Part shown: piece by piece, positions 18,733-26,067 of the stretch
Position numbering within the stretch: the first letter of the stretch is position 1
Layout: each line of letters begins with the position of its first letter
Assembly: GCA_018268255.1 (NCBI GenBank)
Contig: JAFDWX010000001.1
Span: forward strand, 620,001-684,000
Origin: Armatimonadota bacterium
GTDB taxonomy: Bacteria; Armatimonadota; Fimbriimonadia; Fimbriimonadales; Fimbriimonadaceae
Reading direction: 5' to 3'
DNA length: 64,000 bases
Program-made: the position numbers and the translations under genes
The notes under the pieces: model-generated
Seen by the model: only the letters and a program-made list of their open reading frames with translations
Told to the model about the DNA's origin: nothing
The model's database searches: none

Positions 18733-19530
18733 TCACAAATCTGGTCTGCAATCGAAAATAAACTCGTTCTCGCTCCCGGTTGAAGAGGAGATTCTCCTCA
18801 AAACGATCTTATTGCCACGAAGATTGACTAAGTATGTCGTGGATTCTTCAGAGCTATGGGTCACTCCTTTCCACGAGTTTGTTGAAAGAGCGATCCAATC
18901 TATCGAGTCGGACATCGTTCCGAGAATATCCAAGTTCTCACATGGTTCTCCCATTTTCCGAAAATAGGTGCGAATACACTTAACACCACGGAACTCGCGA
19001 AAACAAAATCTATTTGCCTTAGCGCTATTGCAGCTAACACCTAGTGAGAGCCAATTTCCGTTCGATAAATAGAATAATGGGTACCCCGACTGAAATGTGT
19101 TTTTCAGGATGGCATAGTGCGGCTTGCTAACTTCAACGTACCACAGGTCAAACCATGAAAACCACTTTACAATGTCCTCTGGCTCATATTTCCTTGTCGC
19201 ACCATCGTCGTTTACGAAGCAAAAGGAAGTACGTCCGACAACAAGATGATTTGGAGTGTAAGTGGGCAATCTTAATGTTGTTGATTTCGAGTGCCCCAAT
19301 TTATTAACCAATTTAAGGATATGGCCTTTGGGCTCTACTACTGGAATCCACCGCGCTTTTGATGAGATTGATGGATGCAAATCCCAAGCTACCGTCTTCT
19401 TTCTCCAAACTCTTTGTTTTCCGTAGTAGATTGAGGTCACGGCGTCCGGCTGGATGACTTCTCCTGCGCAATATTCCACATGGAGCTTCTGGTTAAACAG
19501 AAGGATTGTTAGGAACGGAGAGATCATCAT
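18733..19530 (-). CDS. hypothetical secreted protein of the Rhs-remnant island
   Basis: 265 residues. A hydrophobic start (MMISPFLTILLF) may be a signal sequence. The body is beta-rich with repeated aromatic strands (RWIPVVEPKGHIL, FDLWYVEVSKPHYAIL, GYPLFYLSNGNW), suggestive of a propeller-like fold, and resembles in style the broken gene at 24.8-25.6 kb. In frame and without a stop it is preceded by SPYGYAQADTTGHSPLVT, a likely Rhs tip remnant, so the true start may lie further upstream at the neighbour's stop. AT-rich codon use unlike the flanking genes. No family recognised; an immunity-type protein is inferred from position only. Confidence 0.6.
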   Translation of the reverse strand: MMISPFLTILLFNQKLHVEYCAGEVIQPDAVTSIYYGKQRVWRKKTVAWDLHPSISSKARWIPVVEPKGHILKLVNKLGHSKSTTLRLPTYTPNHLVVGRTSFCFVNDDGATRKYEPEDIVKWFSWFDLWYVEVSKPHYAILKNTFQSGYPLFYLSNGNWLSLGVSCNSAKANRFCFREFRGVKCIRTYFRKMGEPCENLDILGTMSDSIDWIALSTNSWKGVTHSSEESTTYLVNLRGNKIVLRRISSSTGSENEFIFDCRPDL

Positions 19531-19605
19531 ATGAAAGGTTCTATCGTGTGTGACCAGTGGTGAGTGTCCCGTTGTATCGGCCTGGGCATAACCATAGGGA
19601 CTCCA
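19531..19605 (-). other. Rhs core-tip remnant (PYGYAQADTTG)
   Basis: The minus strand encodes WSPYGYAQADTTGHSP in frame with the 265-residue gene. It recalls the end of Rhs cores (PYGYAxxxPVxxxDPxG). The match is short and decayed. Confidence 0.35.
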
Positions 19606-20055
19606 TCAATCAGGTTCCTCATTGCTTATGTCTTTGGAGGACATCAGGATCTGGCCGATGGTAATCAAGAGAATCGACGGTAAGGAGGAACTCAGCAACA
19701 ATCCGACGGGGTAGAGGCCGGAGTCAAAGTTTGCAGCCCCTCCCTCTGGCAATGGAAACATCGCCAGGAAGGCAGTTAGACAAATTGGTGCAGCCAACAG
19801 CGCACACCCGGCTACGCCAAGTGCCCAGCCCAAACGGAACCTTGTGGTGTACTTCTTGAAGAATGGTATTGCGCTGGAGATTGCACAACTGGACACCATC
19901 GAAACAACGCTAAGAGCTATCACCGCCGCTGGCACGGTCAGATATGCAACGAGTAAAAAACGACCGGCCAAGGCAAGGGCGAGTGCTACTGCCGCTATCG
20001 CAATGCCTTGCACGCAGTTATACTGCTTCCATTTGTCGGCGGGACTTCTAAACAT
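19606..20055 (-). CDS. hypothetical four-helix membrane protein
   Basis: 149 residues from the ATG at 20055. Four membrane segments are visible (CVQGIAIAAVALALALAG, VAYLTVPAAVIALSVVSM, WALGVAGCALLAAPICLTAF, YPVGLLLSSSLPSILLITI) and a charged, acidic tail (SSKDISNEEPD). The start was chosen because it overlaps the stop of the short Rhs-like frame upstream as TGATG. Small multi-helix membrane proteins are a common form of immunity protein, but no homologue is recognised. Confidence 0.6.
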   Translation of the reverse strand: MFRSPADKWKQYNCVQGIAIAAVALALALAGRFLLVAYLTVPAAVIALSVVSMVSSCAISSAIPFFKKYTTRFRLGWALGVAGCALLAAPICLTAFLAMFPLPEGGAANFDSGLYPVGLLLSSSLPSILLITIGQILMSSKDISNEEPD

Positions 20056-20270
20056 CACCCCATTTGATTCCAGTATGCCTTGCACACACTGCTTCTACCT
20101 TGGTACGGATCTGAATTGCTCAAAATCGTGAATGTCATCCGCTTGGCTATCCCGATGCCTCCTGCGCTGCTGGAAACGTTGGCCGCCGATCCGAGAAAAG
20201 GAACGAGGTAGTCGTCTCCGTCCCGGATCAGCACATCCAGCGGCATAATCTGTCCTTGGCGCACCTTCAT
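20055..20270 (-). CDS. short Rhs-core-like ORF (copy E)
   Basis: 71 residues: starts MKVRQGQIMPLDVL, then DDYLVPFLGSAANVSSSAGGIGIAKRM and a divergent tail ending AYWNQMG. The LGSxxxxxSSAGGIGxAxRM pattern is shared with copies at 24.0 kb and 23.0 kb and resembles the Rhs segment YLVPDxLGSxRxxxxxxGxxxxRxxYxPYG. AAGG stands seven bases before the ATG. Its stop overlaps the next start (TGATG). It may be a translated leader or merely a decayed fragment. Confidence 0.45.
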   Translation of the reverse strand: MKVRQGQIMPLDVLIRDGDDYLVPFLGSAANVSSSAGGIGIAKRMTFTILSNSDPYQGRSSVCKAYWNQMG

Positions 20271-20344
20271 TCCCAAACCTTCGGACTGTGCAGACCCTCG
20301 TACTTCCAAATATTTAAACCCTTATAATCTGAAATAGTCATTGA

Positions 20345-21322
20345 TTATTCTATTGTACATTTGGCCAATCCAGCGTTCTTACCATCATCACTAACAAATC
20401 CGGCGTATAACTCATTTCCTTTCAATTGGATATCTATGATCTTGCTATATCCTTTCGGAGGGCGAACCAACGTTAATTCTAAACCTCCACGAACGCGTAC
20501 TAGAATTGCGGTACCATCTCGATTGAACAACCCAATCACATCTGAACTCACTTGCATCACAGAGCAGGAATTAACAGAGACTGTTCGCCGTGAGGTTCTG
20601 GTCGATATTGACACTGTTCTTCGATCGGCTGCGAAATCAACTGTCAACGACTCTCCACCAACAACATACTTGTTGTGGGCAATCCGCGTCGGTGGATTTA
20701 GACTTTCCACTTCCTGTTCACCTATACGCACTTTCGAACGTACACAATAGGGTGCAGGATCGGGTAGGAACTCGCCTCCTGAGCTGGTCTTTACTCGTTT
20801 GCCATTCGCCGATACAATGGACCACTTGAAGTCAGACTCTTGTTCAAGCCAGATTGGCCCAAGCGGTTTGTCGATGTTGAAGATTATGGCTATGGCTCCT
20901 GATGCTCGCTTATTAAACAATATAGACGAAGGTTTATCGAGCTGGCGGACTGATACGTAATAATCCGGAGCCTGTCTTTGTCCCAAGTAGAATATGTCCG
21001 AATCCCAGTAGAGGAGATCTGTTTGCTTTTCGGACACCTGAACAACTGGCTCTTGAGCACTTTGGTCTTTGTAGAACCTGATTCGGTCTTGCGTGCCTTC
21101 TCCACCATCAACCACAGCATATCCTTGGCCGCCAGATTGCCAAATCACATATGGGAGACCAGATACTGGAATAGTTCGGTATAACTCCAGTTGTAGGGTG
21201 CGAGCGGGAATCCCATGGGGTTCCGCGGCAGTCCTATTGCCGGAGTTATGACATCCAAGCTGGCATGCGCCTAAGTTGAAGATCGCCACAAGCACAGCAA
21301 CGTTTCGCTTCTTAAGTTCCAT
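20345..21322 (-). CDS. hypothetical lipoprotein, beta-rich
   Basis: 325 residues. The N-terminus MELKKRNVAVLVAIFNLGAC then QLGC gives two possible lipoboxes (LGAC at Cys20 or LGC at Cys24). The body consists of beta strands with WxSGGQGYAVVDGG, LLYWDSDIFYLG, YYVSVRQLD, IIFNIDKPLGPIW and a last ELYAGFVSDDGKNAGLA, suggesting a propeller with WD/Kelch-like blades. GGAG stands before the ATG. Position after an Rhs tip remnant suggests the island's common pattern. Function unknown. Confidence 0.65.
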   Translation of the reverse strand: MELKKRNVAVLVAIFNLGACQLGCHNSGNRTAAEPHGIPARTLQLELYRTIPVSGLPYVIWQSGGQGYAVVDGGEGTQDRIRFYKDQSAQEPVVQVSEKQTDLLYWDSDIFYLGQRQAPDYYVSVRQLDKPSSILFNKRASGAIAIIFNIDKPLGPIWLEQESDFKWSIVSANGKRVKTSSGGEFLPDPAPYCVRSKVRIGEQEVESLNPPTRIAHNKYVVGGESLTVDFAADRRTVSISTRTSRRTVSVNSCSVMQVSSDVIGLFNRDGTAILVRVRGGLELTLVRPPKGYSKIIDIQLKGNELYAGFVSDDGKNAGLAKCTIE

Positions 21323-21325
21323 AGA

Positions 21326-21466
21326 TTAGTTCCAATCTCCAGACAGACTAGTCCTGGAGTCTGCACCGTCGGCGACTCCTATGGCCCGCCTGTTAGTAGG
21401 CCCTTTGTGGGCAGGTGCTTCAGGCGGATTTGTCGCAACATAGCCGTAACGCCAACACCCCAGCAT
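21326..21466 (-). other. possible Rhs core-tip remnant (WRYGYVATNPPEAP)
   Basis: An open frame of 46 codons starts MLGCWRYGYVATNPPEAPAH and stops three bases before the lipoprotein ATG. RYGYVATNP resembles the closing YGYVxNNPV of Rhs cores. Too short to be sure. Confidence 0.35.
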
Positions 21467-21482
21467 CGGCAGTGAAGTAGGT

Positions 21483-22019
21483 CTAGCATTGCTTCCTCCA
21501 TCTTAAGAAGCAAAGTGGGAGAAGTGTGAAGTATCCGCCTGGAAAAATTGAGATGAGGATTGTCGAGTTTATGAGTTCGGTGCGGTTTTGAGAAGTCTCC
21601 CTCAAAAACGAATACCAGTAGCTCAAGGCCAGATAACCGAACAGAAAAACAAAATACGAAATCTTGAAAACCAACTGGTAGTCGGCTCGCTTCCACCAAA
21701 CTCTGTTGACTAAAGACGTAGTTGAGTCAGGTGTAACCTCCGCTTTGCGCCGAATCCGCTGGATCTGAACTTGAGTAAACAAGAGTGGCCAGAGGGTTAC
21801 AACACCTAAAAATGAAAGAACCTCGAGCAGGAGAATAAAGGGAGCAACCATTCGTAGGGCCACATCCTGCTCAAAGAAGGTCGCCACAAACATATACGCA
21901 AAGAGCAGGGTTGTCAGGACAAAGAATATCCCGCGAGCGACGTAATAGAGTTGCAGCGTCGAATTGCCGTGGTTCGACCGCATGGATGATCCGTTGCTTG
22001 TCGAAGTTTCAAATTCCAT
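21483..22019 (-). CDS. island membrane protein, paralog 2
   Basis: 178 residues. Polar N-terminus then about four membrane segments (GIFFVLTTLLFAYMFVATFF, APFILLLEVLSFLGVVTLWPLLF, YFVFLFGYLALSYWYSF, ILISIFPGGYFTLLPLCFL). PFILLxExLxxxGxxTxWPL and ISIFPGGYF are shared with the protein at 24268-24801, so the two are paralogs. CGGAGG lies five bases before the ATG, one of the strongest ribosome sites in the island. No known family recognised. Confidence 0.65.
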   Translation of the reverse strand: MEFETSTSNGSSMRSNHGNSTLQLYYVARGIFFVLTTLLFAYMFVATFFEQDVALRMVAPFILLLEVLSFLGVVTLWPLLFTQVQIQRIRRKAEVTPDSTTSLVNRVWWKRADYQLVFKISYFVFLFGYLALSYWYSFLRETSQNRTELINSTILISIFPGGYFTLLPLCFLRWRKQC

Positions 22020-22297
22020 AGTTGCCTCCGTAAGTTGGTGAATGGCAATGCCGAGCTTCGAAATGTAGCGAGATGGCGAGGCATCCCCTGCGGCTCACAT
22101 GACGGGCTTTGTTCCTTCGGCCAATGTTATCCAGCGTCTTGATCGTGCACATGGCAGTAACTCCCAGTATATGCCAGCTACGGCAAGACAAGCATGATTC
22201 AGCGACGAATCTTCGTTCAATTCATCCGCCTGACCGTCCAGTAGCCTCTAAACGCGGTGCTGAGGTTGGTCAAAGAGCTAGATCGGGCGAGCGTCAG
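22020..22297 (-). repeat. degenerate copy (D) of the island repeat
   Basis: Within this 278-base gap, 22158-22260 aligns with 24090-24200 (CCAGTATATG, ACGGC-AGAC-AG-ATGA, CGAATCTTCGT, GCGGTGCTG-GGTTGGTC) with many substitutions. It can be read as a decayed Rhs-like frame (AYTGSY matching SYTGRN). No intact gene is seen. Confidence 0.5.
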
Positions 22298-22888
22298 TCA
22301 TCGATTATACGTTAGGATTTTCACCTTTGCGCCAAAACGTTTGGCAACTTGATTGGCGCTAGATAGCGATTCATCATAGGCGATACCTTTCTGAATGGTT
22401 CTAAGAGTCGATTCAGCCTCTGAAACTGGCACTGTCCCAGTGAGTAAAACGCCTATCGCTGCCTTCTCGCGCGACCACATCAAAATTCCTGTAGTTGATT
22501 TCCGTTTGTCATAGCCTTGCGGCTGCCTCGTAAAGCCTTCTTCAACTCTGAGTATTGCAAGGGATCCGTCGGTATTGCGAAAGATGTTCTTGGCGTTCGT
22601 TTTGGCAAACATATCAGGCCCGTTGACTTCGGGGCCCATCGTCGCACTTGGGGAAATCGAAAGGAGCGACGAGTTTGGCATGAAAAAGTCATAGCTGTCG
22701 TCGGTAGGCCCTGGTTTAGGAACAGCTGCTTCAGGCAGTGGAACGATAAACCACTTTCTGTTGCGATCCTCCAGAGCGTAGTAGACATAGTGGGGAATGG
22801 GTGCCAACGGCGCCTTACTTGGGCCAAGCGATGCTAAGTTGCACCCCGAAAGTCCTATGAGTCCAATGAATAGATAGCTCTTTGGCAT
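22298..22888 (-). CDS. hypothetical lipoprotein
   Basis: 196 residues. Signal peptide with lipobox LSGC (MPKSYLFIGLIGLSGCNLAS). The mature protein is polar with YYALEDRNRKWFIVPLPE, SDPSLAILRVEEGF-like strands and ends VKILTYNR. The start at 22888 was chosen for the lipobox and because the Rhs-like frame upstream ends on it (TGATG); a longer in-frame extension to 23212 is not meaningful. No family recognised. Confidence 0.65.
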   Translation of the reverse strand: MPKSYLFIGLIGLSGCNLASLGPSKAPLAPIPHYVYYALEDRNRKWFIVPLPEAAVPKPGPTDDSYDFFMPNSSLLSISPSATMGPEVNGPDMFAKTNAKNIFRNTDGSLAILRVEEGFTRQPQGYDKRKSTTGILMWSREKAAIGVLLTGTVPVSEAESTLRTIQKGIAYDESLSSANQVAKRFGAKVKILTYNR

Positions 22889-23151
22889 CAACACAACCTG
22901 CCTAACAAATTCTTGAGCGCTCGGCGAACGAATCGCCAAATTCCTATGTTGTACTCCCCGATCCAGGTGCAGCCGGTGTATCGAGATCCGGTATTCCCGG
23001 TCCAGCCGAAACCTTTGCCAGAGAATGTCCCCGACAGAATCGTGCCGTAGGGCTTCCACCTTCTGGCAGTCCCGATGCCTCTTACTCTCTGGGTAGTGCG
23101 GTGAGGATCGGAGAAAAACGTTCGGCTGTAATTTCGGGTGGGTGCTACCAT
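22888..23151 (-). CDS. short Rhs/YD-core-end ORF (copy A)
   Basis: 87 residues. The centre reads GIGTARRWKPYGTILSG and then FGWTGNTGSRYTG, very like the end of an Rhs core (YxYKPYGxLLSxTGxxxxxFGWVGNxGYRxTG). It continues IGEYNIGIWRF where a full core would have YYVRARxYxxxxGRW, then stops after LKNLLGRLC without a toxin domain. The stop overlaps the lipoprotein start (TGATG). It begins 17 bases after the preceding gene. Best preserved of the island's fragments; whether it is translated is unknown. Confidence 0.55.
   Translation of the reverse strand: MVAPTRNYSRTFFSDPHRTTQRVRGIGTARRWKPYGTILSGTFSGKGFGWTGNTGSRYTGCTWIGEYNIGIWRFVRRALKNLLGRLC
23033..23072. repeat. 40-base exact repeat, copy 1
   Basis: Identical to 25638-25677 and continuing with weaker similarity on both sides. 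It encodes ARRWKPYGTIL on the minus strand, so two Rhs-like fragments 2.6 kb apart are close relatives. Confidence 0.9.
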
Positions 23152-23168
23152 AGGCTTTAAAACAGGCC

Positions 23169-24023
23169 CTAAGAAGCAATTGCCGTATACTGCGCCAAAT
23201 CTTGCACAGCAAGCATAATGTTCACCTGCCTCCATACATCTTCGCCGTGCAGGGCTTTGAAGTCGAGATCGGGTGCCCATAGACGCTCCTCAAATAGATA
23301 GGTATCAACTTGGCTAATGAGAGATTGCAGATCCGCACTAGCATCGGTGTATTTCCCAATACTCCAACAAGGTAGCAGAATTTGCTCAAAGTCCTCTTTC
23401 CTAAGCGAACTAACATGTCCCAAATCAATGAGATCTCGCCCTCGTTTGAGCAGTACGCTTAAGTTCCCGATCGCAGATAATCGTTCAGCTAATTCGTAGG
23501 GATCGACTGCGCACACAATTGGTACTCCTTCGGCTCCAGCCCAAAGGCCCTCAATTGTCTCAATGTCGCTATACAAAAGCCAGATCAGACAATACCGAAT
23601 CGCAGCTGCGTCCGCTCCCTGAATAGGCGGCAAAATAGTTTCATGGTTAATTAATACGTTAGTGGTTATAAATGTGGATTGAAAGTCCTCAAGCAAAACG
23701 CCATAGTGGGTAGCTCCCTCTCCTGTATAACCCATGGTCAAAAACGCAGGAAGGCAATATGCAGTAGCCACCGAACCGTAGTTAGTACAATAGACAGAAT
23801 CCGAGAATACTCGAGCCGCTTGCTGAGCGTTTAAGGGTCCGTTCGCCGCAGAGATAACTTTATAGAGGTCTTCCGTGTCGATGGTGTCAGGTAACCCCGC
23901 TTTTACTTGGTTCACAAGCTTTTGGCTAGGCAGGACACTCCTGGAAGCCCGGACTGCGCGATCAACAAGCGTGGCGTCAGGTGTGCTTAGCTTTATTTCA
24001 ATCTGCAAGGGGCTCCTTCTCAT
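23169..24023 (-). CDS. hypothetical soluble protein of the Rhs-remnant island
   Basis: 284 residues, no signal peptide or membrane segment. Mostly alpha-helical and acidic, with YGVLLEDFQSTFI, IRYCLIWLLYSDIETIEGLW, PYELAERLSAIGNLSVLLKRG and KEDFEQILLPCWSIGKY. The ATG overlaps the stop of short ORF C (ATGA). Size and lack of export signal fit a cytoplasmic immunity protein, but this is inference from position only; no family recognised. Confidence 0.65.
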   Translation of the reverse strand: MRRSPLQIEIKLSTPDATLVDRAVRASRSVLPSQKLVNQVKAGLPDTIDTEDLYKVISAANGPLNAQQAARVFSDSVYCTNYGSVATAYCLPAFLTMGYTGEGATHYGVLLEDFQSTFITTNVLINHETILPPIQGADAAAIRYCLIWLLYSDIETIEGLWAGAEGVPIVCAVDPYELAERLSAIGNLSVLLKRGRDLIDLGHVSSLRKEDFEQILLPCWSIGKYTDASADLQSLISQVDTYLFEERLWAPDLDFKALHGEDVWRQVNIMLAVQDLAQYTAIAS

Positions 24024-24271
24024 CCAATGATGTTTCGGTCGCGAAGTGCTTTGTGCAGCTGGGATGGGCGGTCTGAATCACGGGTGTTTCTACCAGTATA
24101 TGACACATACGGCGAGACGAGTATGACTCTGAGTCGAATCTTCGTCCACCTCATGCGAATGGCAGTCCCGATGCCTCCAGCGGCGGTGCTGGGGTTGGTC
24201 TCCGACCCCGAGGAAGATGTCCCCAGAATGTTTGGAATATTCGTCAGTGTGAGCGTTTCCACCTGTATCAC
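24020..24271 (-). CDS. short Rhs-core-like ORF (copy C)
   Basis: 83 residues from a GTG. Starts MIQVETLTLTNIPNILG, then STAAGGIGTAIRM shared with copy E (SSAGGIGIAKRM), then SYTGRNTRDSDRPSQLHKAL shared with fragment B. The GTG overlaps the upstream stop (GTGA) and its own stop overlaps the next ATG (ATGA), so it fits exactly between two genes. That fit argues for translation, at least as a coupling device. No function known. Confidence 0.5.
   Translation of the reverse strand: MIQVETLTLTNIPNILGTSSSGSETNPSTAAGGIGTAIRMRWTKIRLRVILVSPYVSYTGRNTRDSDRPSQLHKALRDRNIIG
24078..24105. repeat. 28-base exact repeat, copy 1
   Basis: Identical to 25747-25774; minus strand encodes SYTGRNTRD. Similarity continues on one side through GCAGCTGGGATG. 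Confidence 0.85.
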
Positions 24272-24801
24272 TCCCTCACCTCTTCCTGCAACTTCTGACT
24301 CGCAAGAACATCCTGGTAGCGGCCGATCCTGCGTGCTATCCTCCGCCTAACCAGTATGGGTCCAAATAGAAAGTATCCCCCAGGGAAGATTGAAATCCAG
24401 AATGTTGACCAGATCCAAGGCGTTTTCTTAGGTTCTGGCACATTTGAAAACCGCCAAACACAGATTGCAAGCCAAACAACTGCAATCACGATGTGAATTT
24501 TCCCCACTTTGGACAACACAAACTGTAGATTCTTGATTAGGACATTGCTCTCAGTAGAGCGCTTGGGATCAGCAAGCATCCTCACTTCCCATGCTTCAAC
24601 TTGTGAATCTACAATCCAAAGAGGCCAAATGGTCGCGAGACCCATGACGGTGAGTGATTCGGCAAGCAGAATAAAAGGTAGTTGGAATCGAATACTCATG
24701 CTCTGCTCAGAAAATGCTGCTCTGAGAATGTATAAGTAGTAAAGTGTTGTCACCCACCAAAACACCGATCTTGCATTTCGGTAACGATTCGGCTTGCCCA
24801 T
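24268..24801 (-). CDS. island membrane protein, paralog 1
   Basis: 177 residues with about four membrane segments (VFWWVTTLYYLYILRAAF, FILLAESLTVMGLATIWPLWIV, IHIVIAVVWLAICVWRF, FWISIFPGGYFLFGPILV). Shares PFILLxExLxxxGxxTxWPL and ISIFPGGYF with the protein at 21483-22019. Begins six bases after the end of the broken gene and overlaps ORF C by four bases (GTGA). Unknown family; both paralogs keep a charged cytosolic loop of similar size between helices 2 and 3. Confidence 0.65.
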   Translation of the reverse strand: MGKPNRYRNARSVFWWVTTLYYLYILRAAFSEQSMSIRFQLPFILLAESLTVMGLATIWPLWIVDSQVEAWEVRMLADPKRSTESNVLIKNLQFVLSKVGKIHIVIAVVWLAICVWRFSNVPEPKKTPWIWSTFWISIFPGGYFLFGPILVRRRIARRIGRYQDVLASQKLQEEVRE

Positions 24802-24807
24802 GAGCTT

Positions 24808-25566
24808 CTAGTTACTCCTAGAGTGCGTTGCCGGAACATCACCTGACCGTCTGACTAAACTAGTCGTAGGTATATTGCTACTGGATAATTCCTTGATCCA
24901 AAGATCAGCACCTTGAGCAGTTGGCAGCCAATCTTCCTGGGCGACCCTCCACTTCACTTTTCCGATTGGTGCAAATTGCCTATCGACCGACTGCCTGCAC
25001 ACGAAGAAGATGCCTCTTCCATCTGCAGGGGCGAAAGCTATCGTCTTCGCGTCTTTAGGCTCTATTAGCCCAAAAGTCTCGTCCGCATACGGATACTTGA
25101 TATGGGTGACGCAAGTCAATTGGCAGTTTTCAGATATTTAAAAAACGCCATAGGAATATGGCGTTGAATCGAGTTCTACAAGCGCTAGCTCGCCTTGCGC
25201 GGAGACTCCTATGAACCTTAAGCCCGCTATTGGAAGTTGTATTGAAGTTCGCTTCCATACAAGGAGTCTCTGATCTTCAGAAATCCAACCTATAGACTTA
25301 CTCCTATAGAATGAAAAGTACCCGCTGCCTTTCACAATTACAGATGCACGCTTTGTATTGACGAAATAGAATCTTTGATCCAAGGACAGCAACAATCGCT
25401 CTTTCGCGACCCACAAGAAGCGCTTATAGTATGGGAATGGAATCTTCAACTCGATGCGTGATTTGTTAACAATCAAGTCACCTCCTCTTAATTCGATCAC
25501 GCCACCAGGATGCAATTGTGGAACGAAAAGCGACCCCGAAAGGCATAGCAAGATGGAGGCAATCAT
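24808..25566 (-). pseudogene. beta-rich secreted protein broken by an in-frame stop
   Basis: Two frames, 25138-25566 (142 residues, signal-like MIASILLCLSGSLFVPQ) and 24808-25119, are in the same phase and separated by a single TAA at 25138-25140. Joined, they give 252 residues: ...DSTPYSYGVF [stop] ISENCQLTCVTHIKYPYADE..., with aromatic beta strands and KDAKTIAFAPADGRGIFFV. The stop sits in TTTTTTAAATATC, so one substitution (AAA to TAA) or a slip explains it. The first ATG overlaps the end of Rhs-like fragment B (ATGA). Length and style resemble the 265-residue protein at 18.7 kb. Confidence 0.65.
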
Positions 25567-25637
25567 CTCAACCCCCCGCGGTCACGAGCTTTGCGCAAAT
25601 ATTTGGTCCAACCGAGCCCCTTCGGGAAAATGTGCTG

Positions 25638-25677
25638 GACAGAATCGTGCCGTAGGGCTTCCACCTTCTGGCAGTCC
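25638..25677. repeat. 40-base exact repeat, copy 2
   Basis: Identical to 23033-23072; see that entry. Confidence 0.9.
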
Positions 25678-25746
25678 TGGTGCCTCCAACTCTCTGGAGG
25701 CGGATAGGATTGCGGGTTCTTGCGCAGCTGGGATGTGCGGTTTCGG

Positions 25747-25774
25747 TCACGGGTGTTTCTACCAGTATATGACA
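25747..25774. repeat. 28-base exact repeat, copy 2
   Basis: Identical to 24078-24105. Confidence 0.85.
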
Positions 25775-25877
25775 GCGGGCCCTGATTTCGGGCAGAATTA
25801 CGTAGAAATCCGTCGAATTGGGGAAAAGTACAAGTCCAGAACGATATTCTAGTTAAAACTGTGAGGGATCTCCGGCG

Positions 25878-26003
25878 GAATCCTCGACTTGAAGAGTTCC
25901 ATGGAGGGATTCCAAAGCAGAATCCTCGAACGGAGTGATTCCATGGTGGGATTCCAAAGCAGAATCCTCGGAATGAAGAGTTCCATGGAGGAATTCCAGA
26001 GCA
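25878..26003. repeat. three tandem 42-base repeats
   Basis: Units 25878-25919, 25920-25961 and 25962-26003, each beginning GAATCCT and ending AG(A)GCA, with about 4-8 differences between units, and a fourth truncated start at 26004. Each unit contains GAATCC...GGATTC-type inverted ends and the palindrome TCCATGGA in two of three. The period is a multiple of three; the minus strand can be read as FGIPPWN-containing repeats, but no start or ribosome site supports a gene. Confidence 0.9.
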
Positions 26004-26067
26004 GAATCCTGCCAAGATAATCCCCCAGGAAGGGTTTCTGCAGCACTTTTGCGACACTGGATCGCGG

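Larger units (their letters stand above)
25563..25790 (-). other. Rhs-core-end fragment (copy B), frameshifted
   Basis: One minus-strand frame reads SYTGRNTRDRNRTSQLRKNPQ, another GGTRTARRWKPYGTILSSTF, matching copies C and A. The two parts lie in different frames and in the opposite order to copy C, so the piece is rearranged or decayed. The open frame that contains the first part ends on the ATG of the broken gene at 25566. Confidence 0.5.

Noticed and set aside
18446-18751. 101-codon frame between the island and rnhB
   Set aside because: Overlaps rnhB out of frame, lacks a ribosome site and shows no recognisable features.
22888-25790. Active Rhs toxin genes
   Set aside because: The short Rhs-like ORFs stop without any C-terminal toxin domain and no long rhs gene is present; called remnants instead.
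25878-26003. CRISPR array
   Set aside because: Units are directly adjacent with no unique spacers and no cas genes nearby.
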